From the NCBI GenBank assembly GCA_011009095.1, contig VTPC01089974.1, positions 196,058 to 260,057 on the forward strand: a DNA stretch of 64,000 nucleotides, written 5' to 3'. A program made the position numbers and the translations under genes. Below are positions 48,417 through 59,414 of the stretch, one piece after another. This DNA comes from Ignelater luminosus (Eukaryota > Arthropoda > Insecta > Coleoptera > Elateridae). Positions within the stretch are counted from its first letter, which is position 1, and every line of letters begins with the position of its first letter. The notes under the pieces are model-generated. The model made no database searches. It saw only the letters and a list, made by a program, of their open reading frames with translations, and had not been told where the DNA came from.

Positions 48417-48683
48417 TGTCAAAAGTTTTGAAGATTTTTTTCTACATACTATGTTATAGAATATCAGAATTAAAACTTCCCTTTTGACTGCCGACACGCT
48501 GTCATGTGTTGTCCCTGAGCAGATGCTACATAGATAATTCGATAGATATTTCCAGCTTTCAAGACATAAGATCCGATATTTGAAGCTAATCTTGGCAAAT
48601 CCACTACCGTACTGTTTTGATAGTGACTTATGCTCACACTTTTTAAGCGTCCTGACCGAGTCTAACGATAAAAGTCCTTAATA
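48417..48683 (-). other. Open stretch, ~85 codons without ATG start
   Basis: One minus-strand frame is open from after a TAA near 48,683 to a TGA at 48,417 (contains LKKCEHKSLSKQYGSGFAKI). A second frame over the same bases is open for about 50 codons (contains STVVDLPRLASNIGSYVLKA). The two overlapping open frames and mixed composition suggest old coding DNA, but no family is recognised. Confidence 0.25.
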
Positions 48684-51441
48684 AAGTTTAATTGCCGGAC
48701 AAATGACCAATTTTGAAATTTTTATTGGCTTTAAAAATTCACAGATTTTAGAAAGGAATTTTGCGTACTTTCATAGCCACACGGTTTTCCTTAACAAGGC
48801 AGTTCATGTTGACACAAACACTTGGAAGGACATTAGTCTAAAAATAACAGTTTTTTAAACCCGCCTTTTGCCTCAGTGTCTCCAGCTACATGTTGCTTGA
48901 AACTTGTAAAAGAACCTATGGTAGGACAGTATTGTGTGTACCTGTCTCCCTTTCATCAGTAACTAATATTTTTAATAACTGTTTTGATTTAATGCTGCAA
49001 CCGCCAGTTCAAAATCTGCATAGCCTACGGAGTTTAAAATTATTTCTTTGATAAATAAAATAAGTAAGCATAAGAAGGTTATGTATGACATGACTTTCGC
49101 CTTCCGTAGGTTACTCAGATTGGATTTCCTGTTAATCACTTGCTGTTATTCCATAAAGTGGAATTCTTAGGTTCATTTCCAGGTTTCAATGGTATAAAAG
49201 ACAGTAAGAAGGGATTCTGGTGCACGACGAATGAACCTCTTATAATGACCTAAGTAGTGTGAGATTCTCATCCTTCTTGATGTCAACCAGTGACAGCTTC
49301 CAATGTAACTGAACTGTTGTTGTTCTATTTAACAATATCAGACTTAACCTTGCTTTAACCGTCCTCTAAATTTTAAGTCTTTAGAAAATAAAAGAATACC
49401 TACGGAATAAATTCCATATTTGGATTGTTAAACAGAAACCTTTAAAGATATCTTTCAGCAGTTTTACGCTACATTACAAGACTTTGATTTTTACTTCAAT
49501 TTTATTTTATCACTTGTTTTATTCATGGTTGAGAGTAATCCACGGATGTTGTTCATTTATTTTATTGTTGAGCTTTTGTTTTAGTTATCCAATACTTTGA
49601 CCTTTTCTCATGCACTTTTGGAAATATGCCACCATGATGTTCTCATGGAAAACTTATAAATCACTGTAGTTTCAAAAGTAGAGTTCTCTCAAAACAGACG
49701 TCAGGTATTAATATGGACGATCAAATTCAGTTGTGTGAATAGGTTAGAGCAGGATTTAGATGAAATATGGTATCATTTAAAGGCATCGAATTTTTGCCAA
49801 AGCAATTATGCAAATTAATTATTTGTTTTTCTTCATTTATTTAATTTCCAAATGGTATTATTATTAATATGCTAGATAAAAAGATCAGCTGATCTCATGC
49901 TACTCAAATATCATTGAACTAACTCATAGAAAACGTCAAATTTGATCTAAAACCAAGATAGCTTTATATACTCACACATTTGTATGACCTTCTAAATCAT
50001 TTTGATAATGTATAGTGTGGAAACGTAAATCTTTCAAAATTAATTAATTTTTGTAATTTGTTAATAAATTATGTTAATTACATAAATAATTTATCAAGAG
50101 TTTATTATACATTTTAGCACACAGAACTACCAATAATACTGGCCCGACCTACCTATAATATAAAGAAATAATAATAAATCCAGAAGCGTTGCCCATTTAA
50201 TAAAAGCAAAAACATGATTAACAATTAAAACAAGTACCTTTAAAATTAACATAATTGCTCTTTTTTCCTGGTTGTTTTTATTTATAGAGTTAATCGATAG
50301 CACACACATTAACTTTACTATATTTAAATTAAATATAAATAAAATTAAAGATTCAGTAACCTTTTTATAAAATTTATATGACAACATACATAACTACCAT
50401 AAATATGGCAAATAATTTTGTTGTGTTTTACTATTAATATTTAAAATTACACTTATATTTTATCTTGAATTCTATTTTAAAGAAAACTTGTTGATTTTAA
50501 ATGTTGTTTAATATCGTTTTTAGAAGTGCTTAGAACATTATATACATAAATACGCTATTCCGCGTTATAAAACTATCTAAATATAAATATCACAGAATTG
50601 ATTAAAAACTTTTAATAGATCCTTTACCCCGAAAGGTCTGTTTCCTTTTTGCTAAAAAGCCTTAAGAGGCCCCGAAATTATATTACTTCATGTTTTTAAC
50701 TTTTTTTAAGCTTGTAAAATTTAAGTTCATAACAGAAAAACGGCTCTTGGTTTCTTTGTTTAAATATTTGAAATAAATTAACTTCACAGCGGTCTTTCTT
50801 AGAAAAAGTGAGGAATGTATATAAGAGTATGATAGGCAAGTAAAATAAATTCAGATTAAATTTTACATTATTTGAGGTCTTCATTTACCGAAGACAACAT
50901 TTTTATGTGTACAACCGAAAATTCCCGACTTGCTATTAAAAGACGTAATTGAAATTTGTTTTTAGATTTTATTTAAATTCAAATGAATATGTAAAACTAT
51001 CGAGTACGTTAGTTGACAAATTAAGCGGAACTGAAATATAAGTTCTGTTGGGATATGCAGGACGTGCTTTGGTTAAGGTACAACAATGTAAGTCGAACTT
51101 AACCTCCGAGTAGTTCTTAGGATTTGCTGGAAAAACTGGGCGTAATTATCATTGCAAGTATTGGTTTTCTATAATATCGAAAATCAGGGTTATTTCTGTT
51201 AAAACTCATATTATCGTATTTTTGCTCCCTAACAAAGGAAGAAGAAAAGCAGAAGATTTTAGAAGAGTCTGTAGGGAAGGGATATATCTTTTGGTGGTGC
51301 TGACGTCTATGAATCATAATAAATATTTTGTTAAAAATAAACGAAGAAATAGACAGTAACAGATTTTAACTTCCTGTACTATTAAAATATTTGAGTTTTA
51401 TACAATCTTAAGGATTCTTTCAATTATTTTATTTGTTGCAG
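48684..51441. other. AT-rich stretch, nothing firm
   Basis: 48.7-49.35 kb is somewhat less AT-rich and may be further decayed coding DNA. From 49.4 kb on only short, low-complexity ORFs occur. Confidence 0.4.
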
Positions 51442-51474
51442 ACCCAGAAGTATAAGGGGAAAAAGGAGATACTG
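51442..51474 (+). other. Candidate microexon, 33 nt, with consensus splice sites
   Basis: Acceptor ttattttatttgttgcag and donor CTG|GTAAGT (51,475) are both excellent. The 33 bases are purine-rich (possible splicing enhancer). Frames: phase 0 gives TQKYKGKKEIL; a frame starting one base in gives PRSIRGKRRY and joins the next exon through a TGG codon. The length divisible by three would allow optional inclusion. Distance to the next candidate exon is 624 bases. Confidence 0.5.
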
Positions 51475-52098
51475 GTAAGTGAAAATAGATATATAAATTA
51501 TTTCTGTTACTATACCTTCATACATCCTTGTTATTTAATTGTCCTTATTTGTGCAATTAAATGTATGATAGACATATGAATGGATTTTAATATGCCTTCA
51601 GACATTATTTAACAGAAGTTATTAAAAAGCCACCTGCTGATGAAATGTACTTATAAGATTGTTAATAATAAAACTTGAAATCTTAATAAGATGATGACAT
51701 ATACGTATAACACCATTGCATTTTACGATAGATTTTTAGAACTACTGAAATTTTAATAAGATAATGATGAAGGCAATCTCACTACAATCATTAAAGTGTT
51801 ATTCTAATACTCTAATTATTTTATTGTGTAGGTTAGTAAGTAATTAATGAATACCAATAGAAAAAAATATAATCTCGAATTCTTTTTGTCATTACGATTT
51901 TATGCAAGTGCATAATTTATAAGTACATTTCATAATAACAATAATTAGTAAGTCCGCCCTAAAAGCATATACATACATATGTAAATGTTATGAACTTTTA
52001 ATTATTCTTACAGATCCATTTATATAGGTACACTATATGATTTATTAATAAGTGATGTATATGCAATTAGATTTATAATTGTTGTTTGTTTTATACAG
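51475..52098 (+). other. Candidate intron, 624 bp
   Basis: Begins GTAAGT and ends with a T-rich tract and TATACAG; AT-rich throughout. Confidence 0.45.
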
Positions 52099-52131
52099 GA
52101 GTAATAGTGAAGAAAAGAAGACATCGGTGCA

Positions 52132-52203
52132 GCGAGGAGTGGTAACTCCACCACCGTTGGCGTGTATTAGCTGGCCAACGGTTGAGGAGTTCCTCGGCCT
52201 CGC
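52132..52203 (+). other. Potential multi-hairpin RNA structure
   Basis: Outer stem GCGAGG (52,132) with CCTCGC (52,198) encloses three hairpins: GGAGT/ACTCC (52,136-52,149, sharing two bases with the outer stem), ACCGTTGGC/GCCAACGGT (52,153-52,182, nine perfect pairs, 12-base loop) and GAGGA/TCCTC (52,184-52,195). A layout of one closing stem and three arms is cloverleaf-like but does not match tRNA consensus (no A or B box). It lies in the GC-rich part of the last candidate exon. Confidence 0.4.
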
Positions 52204-52499
52204 AGCGTGGCAACAGATTGAATAATTTACCGGGAACTGTTTATTTTCTTATTTTGATTTCAATCGTGTTTTGTGCATTTTATGAATTAATAACGGCCAA
52301 GCAGATATCATTAAATTGCAATTAGAACGGACTAACGCTTAATTTATTCTAAACTTGTAAACAAACTAGGACAATACAGAATATATTGAGAGACCAAAGT
52401 TACTACTTTTACAAAAACGAAAAAAGACAAGAAATCTAGAAATAGTTTTAAATGGTACCATGCTCAATATATAGACTTATAGAAATCAAATGATTAGAC

Positions 52500-52505
52500 A
52501 ATAAA
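52500..52505 (+). terminator. Polyadenylation signal AATAAA
   Basis: Canonical hexamer about 275 bases after the TAA at 52,223. AATAAA is frequent in AT-rich DNA, so the call depends on the exon at 52,099 being real. Confidence 0.35.
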
Positions 52506-52525
52506 TATATAAAACTAATTGAATT

Positions 52526-53389
52526 TTATTAACTCCCAATGTCAATTTTCAATTATGTAATTTCCATCTTGTTCGCACAATAATCTTTCAGTACTAAGTT
52601 AATAGCAGTTACTTATTATAACTAACTTTTAACATTCAGCATGTCTATTTGTTTCTAGTCTCCTTTGAATGTTTTGAAATAGGCAACACGTCTCACAATC
52701 CTCAGTCAACTCGATGTAATTATACATTGTTTTGCTAAATGGAAATTATAGTAGTTCCTGACATAGTAATCACATTCACAAACGCTAACTTCTAAATCAA
52801 CAGCAGATGGTTGTTTTCATAGCAAAAACAAAATTTTTAGCAGAAAAGATATTTGAGAAAAGCAAACTGTGTTGTTATTCGAAACATTTAGAGGATAACG
52901 AGATAAAGTGGGCACACACTATACGTAGATTTTGGGCTTTGCTTTCTCTCGTATTTTTATTTAATTCCTTGACAGAATTGGAAACCGATTATTCGTGGAA
53001 ACGATTTACGAGTACATTGATCCTGATGCACAACAATCGCTTAGTCACTCCCAACATTTTATAATGTAGATATGTAATAATTATTTTTAGTTATGGAACT
53101 TATTTAATAAAGGATAATACAAAGAGTGGGACATTAAGTATTAAATGAAGGAATATTATGTATGTATTTGAGTTCTAGTTAGCATACGGCGTTATCATTG
53201 TTATTTCTTGTTAATCATAAGTTAGTATATCAGTTACAACTAGAAAATTCATATTATAACGATCAAGTTACTTTACTGGCATTGTCAAAAACATGTTGTT
53301 TCATAATCATAAACTCTAGACTGTAAAATGTGACTAGAAAGGATAATCACATTACCTTACAAACAATTGTTCAAAATAATAGTTTTTAC
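52526..53389. other. AT-rich stretch, nothing recognised
   Basis: An 85-codon ORF at 52,807-53,064 has no known motif. Confidence 0.45.
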
Positions 53390-54432
53390 TATACAGCGTG
53401 TGTAAAAGATTGCTTGATAAATGGAAAACTTTGTTAACATTTATGTTTCGACAAAAAGTCACGCTTTCAAAAAAGTTTGGTTTCTATCCAAATGACAAAC
53501 GTACCCTCAGAATCGGTTTATCGTATACAGTGTGTGCAAAAACTAACCAAAATCATTTCCTTAAATGCAGGATGTTGGGGAATGCTACCGAAGGGAACCC
53601 ATAGTCGATTTGTCTTGGCCTTCAAAATTGTGTGAAGACACTTCAATTTTTGTCTGCATCCTCGTTATTTATCAAAATATCAAAGACGATTATTAAGAAA
53701 AGTTGTACAAAAACACCTTTTGTATGTTTTAAAACTACTTCTAATTATACAGGGTGTACTCTGTAAGTAAGATAAATCGAATTTCAAGTATCTCTTTTTC
53801 TTTCCTCCGACGTTAAGTATCTCATTTGTAAAGTACACCTTGTATAACTGTAAGTTCGGAACATCCAGGAGGCATTACCTCACAACCTTTTTTGGTATCT
53901 CGATACACAACAACGATGCACCCGAAAGTTAAAACATCTGACCGTAAGTCATCAAGAATTCACCCTATCATTTTATTGGTAACTTTTCCTAACAGATCAT
54001 GATTTAAATCAAGTGATTTTTTTTAAATTTTAATCAATAATTTAAATCATTAATATCGTAAGAAAGAACGTTAAAGTAGCAATTTATCTGGCTATATTTA
54101 TTACGGTTATTATGTATGATTAATATTTTTATATCATTTGCATTTTTGGTGTGACAGGCTAATATAATACCCTTTATTCAGCAAAATTTAAAAACGGTAA
54201 TTTAAAAAATAACTGACCGACTACCTGAAGATTTTATGCCATTCCTATTACCGAACGACTATAGTGGTGGTTATTTTTTATCATTACAACTGTACTGCTA
54301 TTTGAATTAACTTAATGTAAACATAAAATTGATAAGAATCAAATAAATCATGAGTTTTTTGAAAACATTGATTTTTGATTTTTTTAAGAAATCATGGTTT
54401 TCCAACCCTGGTTTTTTACACACCCTGTATAC
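53390..54432. mobile_element. Cluster of related element ends (TATACAGNGTGTG)
   Basis: TATACAGCGTGTGTAAAA (53,390), TATACAGTGTGTGCAAAA (53,524) and, on the other strand ending at 54,432, TATACAGGGTGTGTAAAA are near-identical. TATACAGGGTGT also starts at 53,747. The pair 53,747/54,432 forms a possible element of about 685 bp with 12-bp inverted ends. The interior from 53,990 to 54,400 contains GATTTAAATC-like and ATGATTT-like words in both orientations. No transposase is readable, so a nested set of MITEs is the best guess. Confidence 0.5.
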
Positions 54433-57400
54433 GATGAAGCAATTCTGAAGGTGCCGTCTGTTATATAGGAGGAAACAAAACTTTCTGTCGAAAAATTAAT
54501 ATTGGCAATGTCTTCCATTTGTTAAGCAATTTCTTACACACGCCGCCGTAGACTACTCGGATATTATATTATTCTATTAGTATAACTATTTTCCACAGAA
54601 AATTTAAACCAATAAAAAGGTTTAGATTTTTGAATCCTATAATTAAAATATTACTTATGATAATTTATGTTATTTACAATATTTCATTACTCACATGACC
54701 AATCACAAATGTAGAATTACGTAGATCAGCCAATCAGAGCTGCTAGGTTTTGTTACAGCTATTAGAACCGTCATCAGGAGTAAAAATCAATAAGATCCCG
54801 TTGTCAAGAAGAATTCTGCAATAAGAAACGATAAGGACCTATGGTAAAGCAGCTAACCGGCAAAACTGTACTAATACTAAGTAGGTACAGTTTTCAGTTT
54901 ATTCATAAATTATCTCATCAAATACAACTCATATTTTTCATGGATAATTGGTTTCTAATTAAAAAAGAATAATTTAGGTATTTTGTGGACTTACGGAGTT
55001 TTTCTAATATATTTTGTATCTATTTCTATAACATTTAACACCCTGTATCTTCTCAACTAGTTGATTACCTTGGATATGCTTTATTGATTTCAAAACTAAT
55101 ACAACATCCCTTAGACAAACTACTAAGTATAATATATGTATAACTAAATAGTACTTCTTGTGCAATGCCGCTGCAAACATCAAAACAAATTAATTTACTT
55201 GAAAATATTTCGTCTGTAGTGTCAGCATATCAGTTCAATGAATGAATTTTCACATAATGTTGTTCTGCTCTACTTAGTTATTGGTAATGACCTAAAAGAG
55301 TTCTACTATTCCCTACCTGATTTTTCACTGCACAGGTGCAAAGCTAATTTGGGGTTCTGGTAAAGTTTCGAAAATTCTCCACAATCTAATTTTGGATGAT
55401 AGCTTCCAAAAACATCGATATTTTTTCATGATTAATATTATCTGACCAATCGCAGCAGGTTAAAGAACACAAACCATAATCTTAAACAGTCATCAACAAT
55501 GTCTAGGCCCTGATTAATTCCACATCAGAAATGACCACGGACCTTTCCATAATACTTTTTTGATCGAACAAATGTATATACTAATCAGCTGAGATCTGAG
55601 CAAGATCCTCATTTTTGTAGTAAGGGCCTATCGCCACAAAAGAACTTACTATTGTCATCAAAAGAGATTGGAACATCTAATTTTTGGATAGATAGATCAG
55701 ATCGCATTACAAATATTATTTCTTAAATGAACTAAGTATGAGATCGATTACATAAGAATGTAAGTTTAAATCAATTCTCTAAAATAAGCAAATCTTCAGA
55801 CTACTTGATAACGAAATTGCACCAGTTTCGTTTTTGGCCGTAAAAGTACATCTAAAACTTAAAACAACATGTAAGAATTTTTGCAACACAATAAAGTTTA
55901 CATAAACAAGTATTGACTTCATCTATTAGATAATTTAAAAATTATCTAATATCTTGGAAAAATTAGTCACTGTCTAAAAATATGTCCTTCTTTATTTGAT
56001 CAATCTCATTTCAGTCATTACGGGATATTAAAAAAATAAACACCTAATTAATGTCATCCTTGATCATCTATACTAGTGTCTACTTTCTAAACAACTATAA
56101 TTATTATGTACAATGACCATGATCTTGTGAGACTTCGCTATTGAAATTGAAAGTGTTACATTACCTCGAAATAAAGAAACTTTCTGTTTTACGTTTTATG
56201 GTATACTTTATAGAACTGAACTGGATGGTGTGACTCTAAATAATATGTTTACCCTTTGGATAATTGAATGTTTTCGCAGCCTAATATAATAATATTTGTT
56301 GTAATATTAACAATAACGAAAAGCTGTATTTTAACTTATATTGATTACAATGGCCTTCTAAAATTTATTTACTAAAACAAGGAAACTACACTTTTATTTA
56401 ATATTTTTTAATTTTAATTAAGTCAATACGACAAAAATTACTACAACAAACGAAATACAAGGAAAATAAGGACATAACACTGAGTTGCTACAAAAAAGTA
56501 TTCAATTATTGTGCAAAGCCTTATTATAACAGCTTTCTGATTTTAAGATTCTTAAGATCATTTATATGTGTATCATTTTTAAAACAATTGCCCTTGAATT
56601 GTTTTTTTTTAACATTTGTGATTAGATTCAGCTGCATACTTTGTAAGAGCCATAATACAGGGTCTGAAATTTCAGTAGTGTTGTTGCGTTGTTTCAAGTC
56701 GGTAAGTGCTTTAAATCAAAAATCCAGTTCTTCTAGATAGGTTTGTTTTGCGTATACTTCTGCAGAAGGTTTTGGAAATGATCACAAAACTGTAGGAATC
56801 CATCAAAATTTGTTGTTGATGGCAATTTAGTAATCATGGTTCAATGGACTTTTTGTTGGGATAGAGTGGTTGTTCAAAACCTTCACAACACACAGTGTTA
56901 TTAAAATAGTAATTGCTTATTTCAGACAACTACAGAAACAGTACATACATTCAGAATCACTCGTTTCTCTGGCACACCCTACCTTACAATTATAGAATGA
57001 ACATATTTTATGCAAATAAATTAATGGAATTGAGTATCCATATGACAATTACTTAAATAGATAGAATAGTTGCGCATTTTCAATTTTCTAACTTGCATCA
57101 AACTATGTCAGGTTACGCATTGTTAGCAACATATGAGCTATATGTGAGAGGGTTCACGACTATGCAAAGATCGTTAGATTTAACATCTTTTACCTAGAAC
57201 AAGATTTGAAGCTGTGACTGGTTAACTAAACCAACATATACTTTGTAATAAGTGCATAACTATTCTAAGCCCATTTGTAAAAAGTATAGAATTTACAAGT
57301 GATGCATAAATTGCTTACTGGATTGTGTACAGCTTGCATAACATTTGAAACGGGAGTAAAAGTTCTCGTAACTTTTTTAATGTTTAGTGATTTCTGATAT

Positions 57401-57580
57401 TGTTTTCTTTTTTTTTGGGCGTCTTTATAGTGGGTTAGTAAAGTCAGCCAGATAACTTTTATATAGAAAACCCAGTCATGTTTGTCTAAAGTGCTTAGCT
57501 CCTGCAAAGATCAACGTTAACAATGAAGAAGTAAAAATTGAGAACTGCTGGTTTTTATCGTTTATCTAAAAAAAAGTTTT
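54433..57580. other. AT-rich stretch, no supported gene
   Basis: ACACCCTGTA at 55,038 is one more dispersed element end. The region 55,330-55,700 is less AT-rich and may be decayed coding DNA but shows no motif. ORF 57,265-57,507 is unrecognised. Confidence 0.4.
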
Positions 57581-57618
57581 TACCATTAGTGTTGCCATTA
57601 GTACTACCATTAGTATTA
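57581..57618 (+). repeat. Left half of an imperfect ATTAGT/ATTACC microsatellite
   Basis: TTACCATTAGTGTTGCCATT and following units up to the TA at 57,617. The same type of repeat resumes directly after the mariner element. Confidence 0.8.
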
Positions 57619-58868
57619 TGAGGCTGGATTGAAAAGTTTCCGGAATGAAAGTGAAGACAAATGAAGTTCAACATAAGATATATTTTATTTTTCTTTATGA
57701 TCACCCTGTAATTCAACACACTTGGACCAACGCATCTCTAACTTTTCAATCCCTTCACGAAAATGGTTTTCTTCGAGGCCTGGAAAATATGCATTTGAAG
57801 CGTCGACGATATTTTCATTGGACCTGAATTTCTTTCCAGATAAAGTTTTTTTGTTTGTTAGGGGAACAGATGAAAATCCGACGGGGCTAAATTGGGTGAG
57901 AAGAGGGGATGGCAAACGATTTTGAACTTCAACTCGGCTTTCTTTGTTGAGGATTGCACTTGCATGGACTGGTGCACTGTCTTCATGAAACAAGATTTTG
58001 TTCTATGACATTCCGGGGCGTTTTTCAAGAATTGCTGCATTTAGTTGTTCTAAAAGTGTTGAGTAATATTGGCCTGTTATAGTTTTTCCTTTCTCCAGAG
58101 GTGTCAATAAGCAAAATGGCCTTAGCATTCCAAAAAACAGAAGTCATTACTTTCCCAGCCGACTGAACTGTTTTTGCCGTCTCCCTGGCCAACCCATTAT
58201 TTTGACTGTTGTTTGGTTTCTGGGATGTATTGGTAATTCAAGTTTAGTCCATAATCACAAACTTAATGAAATCAGCTGGATCTTTTCTAAACAACTGCAA
58301 ACTTTCAGCCGAAGTTCGAGCACAAATGCGTTTTTGTTCTGGATTGAGCAGACGCGGCACCCACTTTACTGAAAGCGTTTTTAATCTCGGTACAATATAT
58401 TGATAACCCTTTTATATGGAATGCCCACAGCCTTATATATTTCATGCAGTTTTATTTGACGATTGTCTAACATCATATCATGGATCATGTCAATGATTTC
58501 TGGAGTTGTCGGTTTCGGGCACCCTGAACGAGGTCCATCAATTGTGTGGGTACGTCCACGTTTGAATTCAGACATCCAAAATTACTGCGGGAAACGATGG
58601 TGAAGAGTCGCCAAGAACAGAATTCAATCTGGCTGTTTTGCCCTTCAAATAAAAAAATTTAAGACAACTCTAATTTTATTTTTCTCCATAATTAAAGAAT
58701 TATGAAATACAAGTGCATCAACGGTTATCAAAAGTGTACTAAATGACAGACCAATTGGATTTTTTTTTCTACGAACAATTTAAATACCAGCCTACTTGAT
58801 GATGCAAAATAAATTGAATTAGGGGCGCTATTTATGGGCGATTCCAAAAACTTTTCAATCCAGTCCCG
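57619..58868 (-). mobile_element. mariner transposon, 1,250 bp, nearly full length
   Basis: Terminal inverted repeats CTGGATTGAAAAGTTT (57,624 on plus, and complemented ending at 58,863) extend about 28 bp with a few mismatches, and a TA dinucleotide flanks both ends (57,617-57,618 and 58,869-58,870), the hallmark target duplication of Tc1/mariner elements. The length is close to the usual 1.3 kb. A transposase pseudogene fills the inside on the minus strand. Both ends sit in one microsatellite, which it splits. Confidence 0.95.
57685..58689 (-). pseudogene. mariner transposase pseudogene
   Basis: Start MEKNKIRVVLNF at 58,689, then a stop and frame changes through KGKTAR and LGDSSPSF. The helix-turn-helix block follows from 58,575 (MSEFKRGRTHTIDGPRSGCP, then TPEIIDMIHDMM and VGIPYKRVINILYRD), then the WVPRLLNPEQK linker motif (58,368-58,335). 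The first catalytic block reads FVIMD-stop-T-stop: the Asp is kept, while the next Glu and Trp codons became TAA and TGA. The second block HEDSAPVHAS keeps its Asp; the third, SPNLAPSDFHLFP, has Asn for the catalytic Asp. The second-to-third spacing is about 17 bases shorter than the DD34D norm, which also shifts the frame (about 57,930). Further frameshifts lie near 58,580, 58,100 and 57,858. C-terminus GKKFRSNENI ... RWSKCVELQGD is intact to the stop at 57,685. It cannot encode active transposase. Confidence 0.93.
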
Positions 58869-58980
58869 TATTAGTATTGCTATTACCATTACTAATTATC
58901 ATTACTCTTACTATTACTGTTACTATTATTATTATTATTTCTATTATTATTACTGTTATTATTACTATTATTGTTATTCC
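58869..58980 (+). repeat. Right half of the interrupted ATT/ACT microsatellite
   Basis: TATTAGTATTGCTATTACCA, then runs of ATTACT, ATT and TTATT units up to 58,980. Same repeat type as 57,581-57,618. Confidence 0.85.
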
Positions 58981-59114
58981 ATAGAAGTACAGTTGTCCAT
59001 AAAAGTGTAAAATTTCTTACGTTTTGTTTAATGATAATCAAGATTATATTTATAGTGCCTAGATTAGTTAGGTTTATCAGTTTTCAAGTTTAAGCTGTCT
59101 ATTCTTGATTTGTC
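58981..59114. other. Short spacer, nothing recognised
   Basis: AT-rich sequence between the microsatellite and the next MITE. Confidence 0.5.
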
Positions 59115-59414
59115 AGGATAGGGGAAAATAACGCATTATCTCACTACCACCTTCTTTCTGAGTATGTATAGAATACCATACTGAAAGTTTGATTGCAGAG
59201 TAATTGATAAAGTGTTTTTGAATCTAATAAATGTAAATTATGCAAGTACTTATTTCCACTACAAATGGAAAAATCTAACTGTAATTGGCAAAACTTGAAG
59301 TCCAACAACTTTGAACTTAAGCTGAAAAATTAAATTAGTTTTCGAATTTGTTATTGGTAGATAGAAGCCTACAATGTACCGTAGAGATAATGCGGCATTT
59401 TTTCGCACCCTGTA
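59115..59414. mobile_element. MITE, ~300 bp, right end ACAGGGTGC type
   Basis: The left end (AGGGGAAAATAACGCATTAT then CTCACTAC) matches the complement of the right end (CAGGGTGCGAAAAAATGCCG then CATTATCTCTAC) over about 33 bp with some mismatches. The right end GCACCCTGTA at 59,405 belongs to the dispersed CACCCTGTA motif set. The interior is AT-rich and non-coding. Confidence 0.65.

Larger units (their letters stand above)
52099..52525 (+). other. Candidate last exon with polyA signal
   Basis: Follows the acceptor gttgtttgttttatacag. The first about 110 bases are GC-rich, then the sequence becomes AT-rich like a 3' untranslated region. Reading after one carried base, a frame stays open for 41 codons to a TAA at 52,223 (contains EEKKTSVQRGVVTPPP and SWPTVEEFLGLAAWQQIE). 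Joined to the 33-nt exon it is open through both. In the phase-0 reading from 31,117 the frame ends at once (GAG TAA). A third phase gives KKRRHRCSEEW and a stop. No known C-terminus was recognised. The 3' end is set by AATAAA at 52,500 and is approximate. Confidence 0.45.

Noticed and set aside
52132-52203. tRNA gene reading of the cloverleaf-like fold
   Set aside because: Arm lengths and loops do not fit, and the invariant tRNA bases (for example GGTTCGAxxCC) are missing.
57645-58040. Several overlapping ORFs on both strands
   Set aside because: Plus-strand ones are shadows of the mariner transposase; minus-strand ones are pieces of it in two frames.
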